45,664 nucleotides of DNA from Victivallaceae bacterium. Its GTDB lineage: Bacteria > Verrucomicrobiota > Lentisphaeria > Victivallales > Victivallaceae. Made by a program: the position numbers and the translations under genes. The stretch is from contig JAQUTL010000023.1 in NCBI GenBank assembly GCA_028709805.1, forward strand, positions 1-45,664. Direction: 5' to 3'. The notes beneath the pieces were generated by a model. It was not told the DNA's origin and searched no databases. It was given only the letters and a program-made list of their open reading frames with translations. This document shows, piece by piece, positions 7,058 to 15,836 of this stretch; within the stretch, counting starts at the first letter, position 1, and each line of letters starts with the position of its first letter.

Positions 7058-9430
7058 GTGAAGCTTTGCAGTCACGGCGGCGATTCCGATCTGCGCGAGC
7101 ATCTCGCCGAGGTGATGACGGCGGCCGAAACCCCCGAGGAGCGTATTATCTGCGCGTGTCATGACCTTGGAAAAGCAACGGTCAGGTGGCAGCAGTATAT
7201 TCGCGGGCGTTCAGTGAAGTCGCCGCACCATCATGCGGCGGCCGGCGGGCTTTTCGCCGCGCTGCTGCTGCTGAGGCTGAACGGCGCTGACGCCGCGGCA
7301 TGGGCGCTGACGGCGCTCCACGTCGGAGCGGCGCATCACTCATATCTTCAGGAACTTGGCGAGAACGAGCTTGGCGACATCGCGGCGGTTGCGGCGGACG
7401 AAAATGTTTATTCGTTCATCGCGGACCGCAAGGACGGCATCGCTTCGCTGCTTCCGGAGATACCGGATGCGGATTTTAAGGCGGCGTGGGAGGCGTTTAA
7501 GCGGCTTGCTCCGCCCGGTTCCCCGGAACGTCAGGCACTCAACCTGAAACTGGATGAGGGGGTGCCGGCCGATCAGCGGGTTAAAATCTATCTGCGCAGC
7601 CGTTCGCTGCTGGGCAGACTCTGTATTCAGGATCATCGTTCGGCGGCGCGGCAGTCAGGCAAAGACGTTGAGGTAAGCGATTGGCGCGGCGCGTTTCCGG
7701 ACAGACAGTTTGTATCGCGGAAGGCCCGGGTTTTTCCCGTCGCCGGCACGGTGATCGCTGATCTGCGGAGCCGCTTGCGCGATGCCTTTTTGCAGACGGT
7801 GGCAGGAGGAAAGACGACTTTCTATTTTATCGATGCGCCGACCGGACTTGGAAAAACCGAGGCTATGTTGCGCGGCGCCGAATCACTGCTTGCCGGCGGC
7901 GATTTCCGGCGCATTGTTTTCGCTGTGCCGCAAGTTTCGGTGGCGGATCAGGTGTTTGACGATTATTTTTCCGGCTGTGCCGCGCAAATCTGGAATTTCC
8001 GCCGCCGTGAGAAAGCCGACGGCGCGGTTCCGCCGGAGTCGGTGGCCGGTGCCGGTGTGGACGCGCAGGCGTTTGAGATTGAGCAGCATCCGTTTGACGA
8101 GCCGTATAATGTGACCACATTCAATCAGGTGCTGCTGGCGATGTGCCATCCAAACCGCAACCGCTGCATTCGCGGACTCGGTCTGCGCGACGCGGTGGTG
8201 ATTATGGATGAGTTCCATAAGCTGCCGCAGGTGATTCTTCCGCTTTTTTTCCGTATGGCCAGGGAGTATGCGGCGCAGTTCAACTGCCGATTCATCCTCG
8301 GTTCGGCAACGCCGCTTGCGCTGTCGGCATTCGTGCCGGGTGAGGATGTGAGCCGGATTCCGGCGGAGGTGACCGTGCCGATTTACCAGCGGAAGGAGGT
8401 CGACGGGCGGCGATTCTATCGCGGCGCCGGCAAACTGACGGCAGCGGAGCTGGCCGGACGGATCAATGATTTTCAGCGGAATTCGGATCGCAGTCTGCTG
8501 GTGGTGGTCAATCTGGTCGGCGGCGGCAGCTGGGCGCTGCGCCGCTGTTTCGACCGCGGGTTTCAGCCGTGGAATGACCTGACCGAGGCGGATTCGCCCG
8601 GAACCGGCCGGCTGATGGTGTGGCTGGACGGACTGGTCCCGCCCGGACTGCGCCGCGAATTGCTTGCCGCCTGTCGCCGGGCGATGCGGGAACGGCCGCT
8701 GACGCTGATCTCCACGCAGATGGTGGAAGTCGGAGTTGATCTTGACTTTGACGCCGCGCTGGTGGACTATCAGGGCTTGGCGGCGACGATTCAGCGCGGC
8801 GGCCGGGTTGGCCGCGAGGGGCGCGACAAGCCGTGTGAAGTGGAGGTCTTTTCGCTGGTGAATGAAGATAAATCATCTTTCGAGCAACTGATTTCGGCGC
8901 GTGAAAAAAACGCCATACGTCTGAAGGTGCCGCCGTTTGATAAGCTGTACAGATACGAACAGCACTTTTTGCTGAAGGAGCAGCGGTTTTTCGACAACTG
9001 GGGCGAACATGATTATCATGATTCGGATCTTGCGGCAAAACTTACTGAACTTCAGGGGGCGTCGTTCTCTGGAACTGACGGCAATGAGAACTGTCAAAAG
9101 CTTTTCTCCGTCGATCAGGTTTCTTCCCAGAACATCGGCGCCTCATTTCAGAAAGCGCAGTTTGTGGCGGAACTCTTTGATTCGGAAAACGGCGATCCGA
9201 TCGTGCTGGTCGAGTCGCAGGAGTGCTATGACGAGCTTCGCCGTCTGAATACGAAAATCGGCGGAAACGCAAGCTCCGCGGCCGACCGGCAACGTTTTCT
9301 GCAAATGCTGGCGGACCGGACGATCACACCGTCCGGCAAGGTGCGCTTCGAGCTTGGCGTCGTCTGTTGCGGCTATATTGATTATCCGGATCACATGGGC
9401 GTATATCGCCTTGATTCCCTGGTTTTATAA
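7058..9430 (+). CDS. cas3: Cas3 HD nuclease-helicase
   Basis: This 790-aa protein is a full HD plus helicase fusion that degrades target DNA once Cascade has bound. The HD nuclease part has HD at residues 35-36 (ACHDLGKA), followed by the HHH cluster in SPHHHAAAGG and by AAHHSY. The SF2 helicase part has Walker A at about 261-268 (PTGLGKTE), a DEFH box at about D384 in place of DEAH, the GSATP motif, and motif VI in QRGGRVGREGR. The start is GTG, one base after the cas5 stop; no better start lies in frame. All catalytic motifs look intact, so the system appears capable of interference. Confidence 0.93.
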   Translation: MKLCSHGGDSDLREHLAEVMTAAETPEERIICACHDLGKATVRWQQYIRGRSVKSPHHHAAAGGLFAALLLLRLNGADAAAWALTALHVGAAHHSYLQELGENELGDIAAVAADENVYSFIADRKDGIASLLPEIPDADFKAAWEAFKRLAPPGSPERQALNLKLDEGVPADQRVKIYLRSRSLLGRLCIQDHRSAARQSGKDVEVSDWRGAFPDRQFVSRKARVFPVAGTVIADLRSRLRDAFLQTVAGGKTTFYFIDAPTGLGKTEAMLRGAESLLAGGDFRRIVFAVPQVSVADQVFDDYFSGCAAQIWNFRRREKADGAVPPESVAGAGVDAQAFEIEQHPFDEPYNVTTFNQVLLAMCHPNRNRCIRGLGLRDAVVIMDEFHKLPQVILPLFFRMAREYAAQFNCRFILGSATPLALSAFVPGEDVSRIPAEVTVPIYQRKEVDGRRFYRGAGKLTAAELAGRINDFQRNSDRSLLVVVNLVGGGSWALRRCFDRGFQPWNDLTEADSPGTGRLMVWLDGLVPPGLRRELLAACRRAMRERPLTLISTQMVEVGVDLDFDAALVDYQGLAATIQRGGRVGREGRDKPCEVEVFSLVNEDKSSFEQLISAREKNAIRLKVPPFDKLYRYEQHFLLKEQRFFDNWGEHDYHDSDLAAKLTELQGASFSGTDGNENCQKLFSVDQVSSQNIGASFQKAQFVAELFDSENGDPIVLVESQECYDELRRLNTKIGGNASSAADRQRFLQMLADRTITPSGKVRFELGVVCCGYIDYPDHMGVYRLDSLVL

Positions 9431-9490
9431 GCATTTGAGCAAAGATAAAACAGTTATAGCTTCGGCAATGCTGAAAGGATGGCGGCGGAT

Positions 9491-9979
9491 ATGCGTTTCA
9501 TCGGCAAGGAATTGAATTATCTGCACGTCTGTCGGCGTAAACTGTGGCTGTTTCGTCACGGCATCCGGCCGGAGCCGGAGAACGAGCTGGTCCAGCTTGG
9601 CATGCTGCTTGGCGAAAGCAGTTTCCGGCGCAACGAAAAGGAGATTGCAATCGGTGAGATCGGTGTGCTGGATTGGGCGGACTTCAAGGACGGGGTGATT
9701 CATGAGACCAAACATGGAGTATCTCCCGGCGGCGGCGACGAGGCGCAGGTGCGTTATTATCTTGCGTTTCTCAACGGTCGCGGCATTCCGGCGCGGGAGG
9801 CGGTGATTCATTATCCGCTTCGGCGGGACACGGTCACCGTTCCGTGGAACGACGAGGCGGCGGAAATGGTGGATGCCGATCTGGTGTCCTGTGAGCTGGT
9901 TGTGTCCTTTCCGCCGCCGGCGGCGGAAAGGAAGCCATATTGTAAACGTTGCGCTTATGAGGAGGTGTGTTTCGCATGA
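9491..9979 (+). CDS. cas4: Cas4 PD-(D/E)xK nuclease with Fe-S cluster
   Basis: Cas4 trims prespacers and helps choose PAM-flanked, correctly oriented spacers. The 162-aa protein shows the RecB-like core D, then HETKHG (the ExK motif) and QVRYYL (the QxxxY motif). Four cysteines are placed for an Fe-S cluster: one in LHVCRRK near the N-terminus and three in YCKRCAYEEVC at the end. I prefer the ATG at 9491, which has AAAGGA at 9474-9479; the ATG at 9479 would overlap that site. Its stop overlaps the cas1 start as ATGA. The 60-nt gap from cas3 holds nothing recognisable. Confidence 0.92.
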   Translation: MRFIGKELNYLHVCRRKLWLFRHGIRPEPENELVQLGMLLGESSFRRNEKEIAIGEIGVLDWADFKDGVIHETKHGVSPGGGDEAQVRYYLAFLNGRGIPAREAVIHYPLRRDTVTVPWNDEAAEMVDADLVSCELVVSFPPPAAERKPYCKRCAYEEVCFA

Positions 9980-11040
9980 ATCTGTATCTGACCCGCTCCG
10001 GGCGTCTGCGCCGCCGCGACAACACACTGCGGTTTGAGGCCGTGGCCATTCCGGGTGAGGATATGTCCGGTGAAGCCGCCGCATACGAGGGCTATGAAGA
10101 GCACGACGGGCTTGACGACGCTGTCGCGGACGCGGTTAATTCGCTTCCGATTGAGAGCATCGACGCGGTTTATCTGTTCGGTGAAATCACCATGAACTCA
10201 AGACTGGTCAACTTTCTCAACTCGAAACATATTCCGGTTCATTTTTTCAACTGGTTCGGGAATCATACCGGAACCATTCTGCCCCACGCCGAACAGCTCA
10301 GCGGCGATTTGGTCATCCGTCAGTCGGAGGCCTGCCGGAATATGTCCGAGCGGTTGACCATCTGTCGTGCGCTGCTGGTGGCGGTGTTTCATAATATTGG
10401 TTCGATTCTGCGTTATTATCAGCGGCGCAAAGGGGGTCTGGATGAGACGATCTCCGCGATGGAGCGCCTGAAATCCGGATTGGCGGAACAGACAACCCCG
10501 GAGGGGCTGATGGGGATTGAAGGTAGCATGCGGAAGCTTTACTATCAATCGTGGCCGGTATGGCTGACGGCGGCGAACAATTTCAAGCGGATTTACCATC
10601 CGCCGGACAATCCGTTGAACGCGCTCATCTCTTTTTTGAACAGTCTTCTGTATACCGCGTGCGTCGGCGAGCTGTACCGGACGGCGCTTTATCCGGGAAT
10701 ATCCTATCTGCACACACCTCAGACGCGCCGTTATTCTCTGGCGCTTGATCTGGTGGAACCGTTCAAGCCGTTGATGGTCGATCGCCTGTTGTTCCGGCTG
10801 TACGACTGCCGGATGGTTGGCGACCGCGATTTCCGTAAATACAGCAATGGTTTTCTGCTGACCGATGACGCCCGTCGCCGTATTCTTCAGGAATGGGATC
10901 AGGGATTGCGCAAGACCGTGCATGTAGCATCCCTCAACCGCTCGGTGTCCTATCGCCAACTGCTGCGGCTGGACTGTTATAAGCTGGTGAATTACCTGCT
11001 TGAGGGCAGGGAATATCGTCCTTACATGATTGATTATTGA
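9976..11040 (+). CDS. cas1: Cas1 integrase
   Basis: Cas1 joins new spacers to the leader end of the array. The 354-aa protein has the three metal ligands expected: Glu in GIEGSMRKLYY, His in SYLHTP and Glu in LDLVEPFKP. The ATG at 9976 is preceded by GGAGG at 9961-9965 and overlaps the cas4 stop. Between the second and third N-terminal strands there is an acidic insertion (about residues 28-55, rich in E, D, A and G) that ordinary Cas1 proteins do not have. Cas2 follows after 3 nt. Confidence 0.95.
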   Translation: MNLYLTRSGRLRRRDNTLRFEAVAIPGEDMSGEAAAYEGYEEHDGLDDAVADAVNSLPIESIDAVYLFGEITMNSRLVNFLNSKHIPVHFFNWFGNHTGTILPHAEQLSGDLVIRQSEACRNMSERLTICRALLVAVFHNIGSILRYYQRRKGGLDETISAMERLKSGLAEQTTPEGLMGIEGSMRKLYYQSWPVWLTAANNFKRIYHPPDNPLNALISFLNSLLYTACVGELYRTALYPGISYLHTPQTRRYSLALDLVEPFKPLMVDRLLFRLYDCRMVGDRDFRKYSNGFLLTDDARRRILQEWDQGLRKTVHVASLNRSVSYRQLLRLDCYKLVNYLLEGREYRPYMIDY

Positions 11041-11043
11041 ATT

Positions 11044-11304
11044 ATGTATGTTATTATTGTGTATGACACGGAGCGGACCAACTGCGTCAAGCTTCACAAA
11101 TTGCTGAAAAAGCATCTTTTCTGGAATCAGAATTCGGTTTTTGAGGGCGCGGTTACGGTGGCTCAGTTTGCGAAGATAAAGCAGCTGCTGGAGGACGTAC
11201 GGGCGGAGAAGAGCCATATTACCATCTATTCGCTTGACAGCGAGAAGTTTCTGCGCCGCGAGGAGCTTGGCGAGTCGGAGGGGAACACGTCAAATATACT
11301 TTAA
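11044..11304 (+). CDS. cas2: Cas2
   Basis: This 86-aa protein is the small dimeric partner that bridges two Cas1 dimers in the integration complex. It opens with the family pattern MYVIIVYDTE, whose Asp after VY is conserved. It has the ferredoxin-like length and ends with a short polar tail. It is the last gene of the operon, starting 3 nt after cas1, and the leader of the array follows directly. Confidence 0.93.
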   Translation: MYVIIVYDTERTNCVKLHKLLKKHLFWNQNSVFEGAVTVAQFAKIKQLLEDVRAEKSHITIYSLDSEKFLRREELGESEGNTSNIL

Positions 11305-11431
11305 TCTTTGGTGATTATCTGTTTGCACGATTGGACACCGACAGATGGATTCAGGCGGAAAACGGTTGAAGTTGTTTGAAAATTGAATATGGTTGAACTT
11401 GGGGCGAACCAGAGCTATATTAATAAGAAGG
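11305..11431 (+). promoter_or_regulatory. CRISPR leader with promoter and four TTGAA boxes
   Basis: The 127-nt AT-richer stretch between cas2 and the first repeat is the leader: the opposite end of the array carries the degenerate repeat. A promoter TTGAAC (11393-11398), 17 nt, TATATT (11416-11421) would start transcription at about 11428, at the edge of the first repeat. TTGAA occurs at 11366, 11376, 11383 and 11393, as two pairs each 10 bp apart. This is a likely site for leader-binding integration factors. Confidence 0.75.
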
Positions 11432-14425
11432 GTCCCAATCCCACCATAGTGGTTTAGAAACTCGATCTCGGTCTGACCGGGCTGGTAACCTCGATGAGTC
11501 CCAATCCCACCATAGTGGTTTAGAAACGAAATCCGGCAGAAAGGAATCGAAATTATGGATACGTCCCAATCCCACCATAGTGGTTTAGAAACACGATCCG
11601 CAGCATCCGTCCGCGAATTTTCCGCCTTAGTCCCAATCCCACCATAGTGGTTTAGAAACGAAATGGAATATCCGGCGGGATAATGGCGGCGGCGGTCCCA
11701 ATCCCACCATAGTGGTTTAGAAACTTTCCTTGTCCAGCTGGTCTTCATCGCGGGCGCTGCGTCCCAATCCCACCATAGTGGTTTAGAAACACTGCGAGCC
11801 TGTTCTTCTGCAAGTGACAGCCGGAGTCCCAATCCCACCATAGTGGTTTAGAAACACCTTGAGTCGGTGATTGAAGGACGTGCGTCCGACTCGTCCCAAT
11901 CCCACCATAGTGGTTTAGAAACGCTACAGTCTGTCGCGGGCGATTCGCGCCGCGATCGTCCCAATCCCACCATAGTGGTTTAGAAACGAAAAATCCGCCG
12001 CGAAATTTGGTCAGGGCAAAATGTCCCAATCCCACCATAGTGGTTTAGAAACTTCACTCCGCAGGTGGTTACCGGAGAAAAAATATCGGTCCCAATCCCA
12101 CCATAGTGGTTTAGAAACAATGGGGAGCGGGTCAGAGTCTCGACCACACCAATGTCCCAATCCCACCATAGTGGTTTAGAAACGAGGAACGCGAGGCGGA
12201 GCATCGCAGGCGCGCGGAAGTCCCAATCCCACCATAGTGGTTTAGAAACTTTTGTTGCAAGTGTCGCAATGTCAACATTGCACAGTCCCAATCCCACCAT
12301 AGTGGTTTAGAAACTCCGGTTATCGCCAAAAAACCGCTCAACTTTTTTGTGTCCCAATCCCACCATAGTGGTTTAGAAACCTGTCTGGGCGGAACGTGGT
12401 TTCCAGCCCGATGCCGGTCCCAATCCCACCATAGTGGTTTAGAAACACAGCTGGCGCTTGACCATCGAGTTGCGCCACTCGGTCCCAATCCCACCATAGT
12501 GGTTTAGAAACCAAGCTCGGCGCTCGACGCGGCCAAGCTCGACAAGGTCCCAATCCCACCATAGTGGTTTAGAAACACAAAGGCTCTGACCGCTGTAATT
12601 ATGGCGTGCCGGGTCCCAATCCCACCATAGTGGTTTAGAAACTCATATTTGGGCATTACCAATATTGCGCCGCCATTGGGTCCCAATCCCACCATAGTGG
12701 TTTAGAAACCAAATGGGCGGCGGTATTTGATTGCAGCATTGGGGCGTCCCAATCCCACCATAGTGGTTTAGAAACACAGAATGGGTGCAGGCCAAGAACG
12801 GCGGATATTGGTCCCAATCCCACCATAGTGGTTTAGAAACCCAATAAACAGGTACTCTTAACGTTTATCATCGAGGTCCCAATCCCACCATAGTGGTTTA
12901 GAAACGTTCAATCGCGACAAATGACGCAAACACCAACGTGCGTCCCAATCCCACCATAGTGGTTTAGAAACGAAAATAGGTCTTGCTTTCGAGTTCCGGC
13001 CAGAGCGTCCCAATCCCACCATAGTGGTTTAGAAACACACATTGACGTTGTCCGCCGCGTTCCACTCCGCCGGGTCCCAATCCCACCATAGTGGTTTAGA
13101 AACAGGCGCACGATCCGCCCCTCCGAGGTCAGGCGCTTAGTCCCAATCCCACCATAGTGGTTTAGAAACGCCTTTTTCTGGTCTTCAACGACTTTTTCGG
13201 CAGCGGTCCCAATCCCACCATAGTGGTTTAGAAACACGGCGACGTGACATAACGCACCGCGCCGCCGGAATTGGTCCCAATCCCACCATAGTGGTTTAGA
13301 AACTATTACTGCTGGGACATATCAGGAGCATTTCCGGTGGTCCCAATCCCACCATAGTGGTTTAGAAACACCCCATCGAGGAGATCGCACTGGTCAGGTT
13401 GGCCGGTCCCAATCCCACCATAGTGGTTTAGAAACTAATGATTAAGTCTAACCGCCGGAGTCGCAGAGTAGGTCCCAATCCCACCATAGTGGTTTAGAAA
13501 CTCGTTGCTCCAGCCGCCGCCGTCGCCGGCCGTTGCGGGTCCCAATCCCACCATAGTGGTTTAGAAACGATTTTGCAGTCTGGGCTCGTATCTTATCCAG
13601 TCGGTCCCAATCCCACCATAGTGGTTTAGAAACGACTTTCAAGCCGAATCAGAATTTCCGACAGGATTGTCCCAATCCCACCATAGTGGTTTAGAAACAT
13701 GCCGTTGTAGATGTCACAGAGTTCCTGCCTCGAGTCCCAATCCCACCATAGTGGTTTAGAAACAGCAATTCCGGCGGCGTGATGCCGGTGCCGAACAGCG
13801 AGTCCCAATCCCACCATAGTGGTTTAGAAACTTACCGGATTCAGCCTGATCCATGCGGATATCGTATGTCCCAATCCCACCATAGTGGTTTAGAAACCCG
13901 CAATGTGATCGCCGGCACAACAAACTGCCTGCGTCCCAATCCCACCATAGTGGTTTAGAAACACGGCTCGGTTTACGATGACAGCACCGCCCGCGACGGG
14001 TCCCAATCCCACCATAGTGGTTTAGAAACTTCCGGTCGACTTTTTCACTTTTTGCGACCGTCGCGTCCCAATCCCACCATAGTGGTTTAGAAACAAAAAG
14101 CCTAACGCGCCGCAACCGCGCCCGGCGGCAAGTCCCAATCCCACCATAGTGGTTTAGAAACTTGACGGGATGTTTCCGTCCGCGATCTGCCACCCAGTCC
14201 CAATCCCACCATAGTGGTTTAGAAACTGTATCTCAAGCGTCTTGACGCCGGCCAGCTTCGAGTCCCAATCCCACCATAGTGGTTTAGAAACAACACCCGG
14301 CGAACATCACAGCCGTCAGCGCCAGCGCGTCCCAATCCCACCATAGTGGTTTAGAAACTGTGTGATCGACATAAAAAATATCAAAGAAAGGATCGGTCCC
14401 AATCCCACCATAGTGGGGTATAAGC
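11432..14425 (+). CRISPR. CRISPR array, 46 repeats and 45 spacers
   Basis: By hand count, 46 copies of a 30-bp repeat are separated by 45 spacers of 35-38 bp. The repeat begins GTCCCAATCCCACC and ends GTGGTTTAGAAAC. Copies 1-45 look identical. Copy 46 (14396-14425) keeps its first 21 bases and loses the last nine, so the leader end is at 11431 and transcription runs left to right. CCAC and GTGG in the repeat can form a 4-bp stem with loop CATA, and the final eight bases TTAGAAAC would be the 5' handle of mature crRNA. I saw no repeated spacer, but I did not align them all. Long minus-strand frames across the array are only the repeat translated and are not genes. Confidence 0.99.
14396..14425 (+). 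repeat. Degenerate terminal CRISPR repeat
   Basis: The first 21 bases match the array repeat exactly, and the last nine are replaced by GGTATAAGC. This marks the old, trailer end of the array. The change also creates GGGG about 10 nt before the GTG of the next small ORF. Confidence 0.9.
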
Positions 14426-14428
14426 ACA

Positions 14429-14626
14429 GTGGCGGAGGCGCTCTTCGGGCGGACGGTGTGGTCGGAGACGTCAACCGCGCGGATTGACGTCAACGGCAAG
14501 GCTAAGCGGTTGGTGTTTGAGGACAAGGACGGTATGGCGCTGGCGATATTCTTTCGCGCCGGCGGGAAGTGGGAGTTTCGCGCCGTCGACGCATGGGCGC
14601 CAGACGCAAAGAGGAGAAACAAATAA
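14429..14626 (+). CDS. Small hypothetical protein abutting the array
   Basis: This is a 65-aa frame, rich in Lys, Arg and Trp, starting at a GTG with GGGG upstream supplied by the degenerate repeat. The sequence (for example LVFEDKDGMALAIFFRAGGK) looks like a real folded beta-rich protein rather than a random frame. I do not recognise it. The frame is open upstream only to the TAG at 14411 inside the last repeat, so it may be the 3' remnant of a longer gene cut by the array end. The downstream neighbours also look damaged. Confidence 0.45.
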   Translation: MAEALFGRTVWSETSTARIDVNGKAKRLVFEDKDGMALAIFFRAGGKWEFRAVDAWAPDAKRRNK

Positions 14627-14748
14627 GCGCTTTCGACGACTCGAACGTCTTCCGCCGTTGCCGGCAAGGCTACCCGTTACCATCAACTCGCGCCTACATA
14701 GGCACATTATCACGCTATGCGCAAAATGCAAGAGGTATTAACAAAAAA

Positions 14749-15056
14749 ATGGAAAAAAATCACGAAAACGATTATAAGATTTTTGACAATCTGGCGCTGG
14801 ACGGCGAGCCGCCCGGCGGCGCGGTCGAGCTGGCCGGACTACTGATCCAGGAGTTCCGCCCGGATGTGGAGATCGCGGTAAAAAAATAGCCGAGCGCCTC
14901 GGCAAGCTGAAGGCGGACGACGGGAGCTTTGATCTGCTCTGCGTCTACGCCCGCAAATGGTTTCCGGGGCGCGCGCACGATGTTGATTGTCTGGCGGAGG
15001 ACCAGTATCTCGAATGGAGTTGCTGGGACAATCTGAGGAAGCTGTTGGGAGGTTAA
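14749..15056 (+). pseudogene. Unrecognised ~102-aa gene split by a run of seven A
   Basis: The frame starting at ATG 14749 gives 46 aa and then stops at 14887 right after seven A (14880-14886). Reading on in the -1 frame from 14886 gives 56 further sensible residues (IAERLGKLKADDGSFDLL and on) up to the TAA at 15054-15056. The joined product would be a Glu/Leu-rich protein of about 102 aa ending WDNLRKLLGG. Either a base was lost from the A run, or slippage on it restores the frame. A weak AGAGGT lies 12 nt upstream of the ATG. I recognise no family. Confidence 0.5.
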
Positions 15057-15232
15057 TGGCTGTTAAGAAATTCTTTTTGCGATGCTTCGTCAAGGAACCA
15101 GATCAATGCAACGTAAAAAGCAAATTTGCGAAACTTACCGTTGGGAGGACAAAAAGCGCCTATTAGCACAATAGGGAAGGCGATGGCAAACCAAATGACA
15201 ACAGGAATACAACAAACAATTACAAACCCCAT
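15053..15232 (-). CDS. Small membrane protein, 59 aa
   Basis: The minus strand carries ATG at 15232 with a strong GGAGGTG 4 nt upstream. The 59-codon frame begins MGFVIVCCIPVVIWFAIAFP, continues hydrophobic to about residue 28, and has a second hydrophobic patch (FAFYVALIWFL). It therefore looks like a two-helix membrane peptide with a short polar tail. Its stop overlaps the end of the slippery gene by four bases, tail to tail. Function is unknown. The strong ribosome site and coherent hydrophobicity argue for a real gene; such peptides near CRISPR arrays or mobile remnants are sometimes toxins or phage products, which is only a guess here. Confidence 0.5.
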   Translation of the reverse strand: MGFVIVCCIPVVIWFAIAFPIVLIGAFCPPNGKFRKFAFYVALIWFLDEASQKEFLNSH

Positions 15233-15357
15233 TTTACACCTCCAAGTCGTGATTGGAAAACTGGTTATATAAAGAAAATAACACCTGAAATTTGAAAGTC
15301 AAACGTTTATGCAGGGCGACCGGATAGAAAAACTGTTCCTTTGCGCGGGCTGATCAA

Positions 15358-15390
15358 GTCCCAGTCCCATCGTGGCGATGCGGATTAACC
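15358..15390 (+). repeat. Orphan CRISPR-repeat-like element
   Basis: The first twelve bases (GTCCCAGTCCCA) match the array repeat at 11 of 12 positions. They are followed by a perfect hairpin CATCG-TGG-CGATG (15368-15380) and then GGATTAACC, similar to the usual repeat 3' end. No second copy or spacer is seen. It lies about 930 bases past the array. The rest of 15233-15717 holds no gene I can support. Confidence 0.45.
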
Positions 15391-15671
15391 GCTTTTGCAC
15401 AAATGTCTATCGCTCCGGCCGGCAAAAATAATCCCGCCGGGAAACTTCGGCCGCCGTCCCGGGCCGCCATCCCCGGACCTCCACTGTTTTAATCCCGCGA
15501 CTCAACAGGCATAACGCCCCGTCCGGTTTCCCCGAACGGCGGAAAGGCGAGTTTGGCGTGTGGCTTGTGACCCAACCCGTTTTCACCGCCTGTGCGATGA
15601 TCACGGTATTTACTCCAACCCGGCAACCAGTGTTATTATATCGCACAACGATTTATAAGTCAAGGAGATCT

Positions 15672-15836
15672 ATGGAAAAAATGAAAAAGTTCTGTCCGTC
15701 CGGCCGGCGGAGCCGACTCACAGCTCCAGCAGCAACTGCGCCGCCGCACCTAACGCCGCCGACAGAAAGATCACCCGGAAAATACTCCAGTTCCGCCGGT
15801 ACAGGAGGTAAACCGTCAGCCCGAACAACGGAATAA
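15672..15836 (+). other. Possible stranded gene start with ribosome site
   Basis: AAGGAGA (15662-15668) precedes ATG 15672 and a 54-codon frame (MEKMKKFCPSG and on). The frame becomes Pro/Ser/Thr-rich and runs antisense through the end of the chromate transporter gene. The initiation signal looks genuine but the coding part does not, so this is probably the 5' remnant of a gene cut off at a rearrangement near 15718. Confidence 0.25.

Noticed and set aside
11290..14193. Many minus-strand frames across the array with repeated segments such as VSKPLWWDWD and FLNHYGGIGT
   Set aside because: These are the CRISPR repeat read in two frames on the reverse strand. Spacers give the variable parts. They are not repeat proteins.
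1..14425. A regulatory link between the sensor kinase and the CRISPR operon
   Set aside because: A terminator and a separate promoter lie between them, and the kinase has no DNA-binding output. Adjacency alone is not enough.
15407..15646. A 79-aa minus-strand frame starting at GTG
   Set aside because: No ribosome site, no hydrophobic core pattern and Arg/Gly-rich; it could be a remnant, but I cannot support it as a gene.
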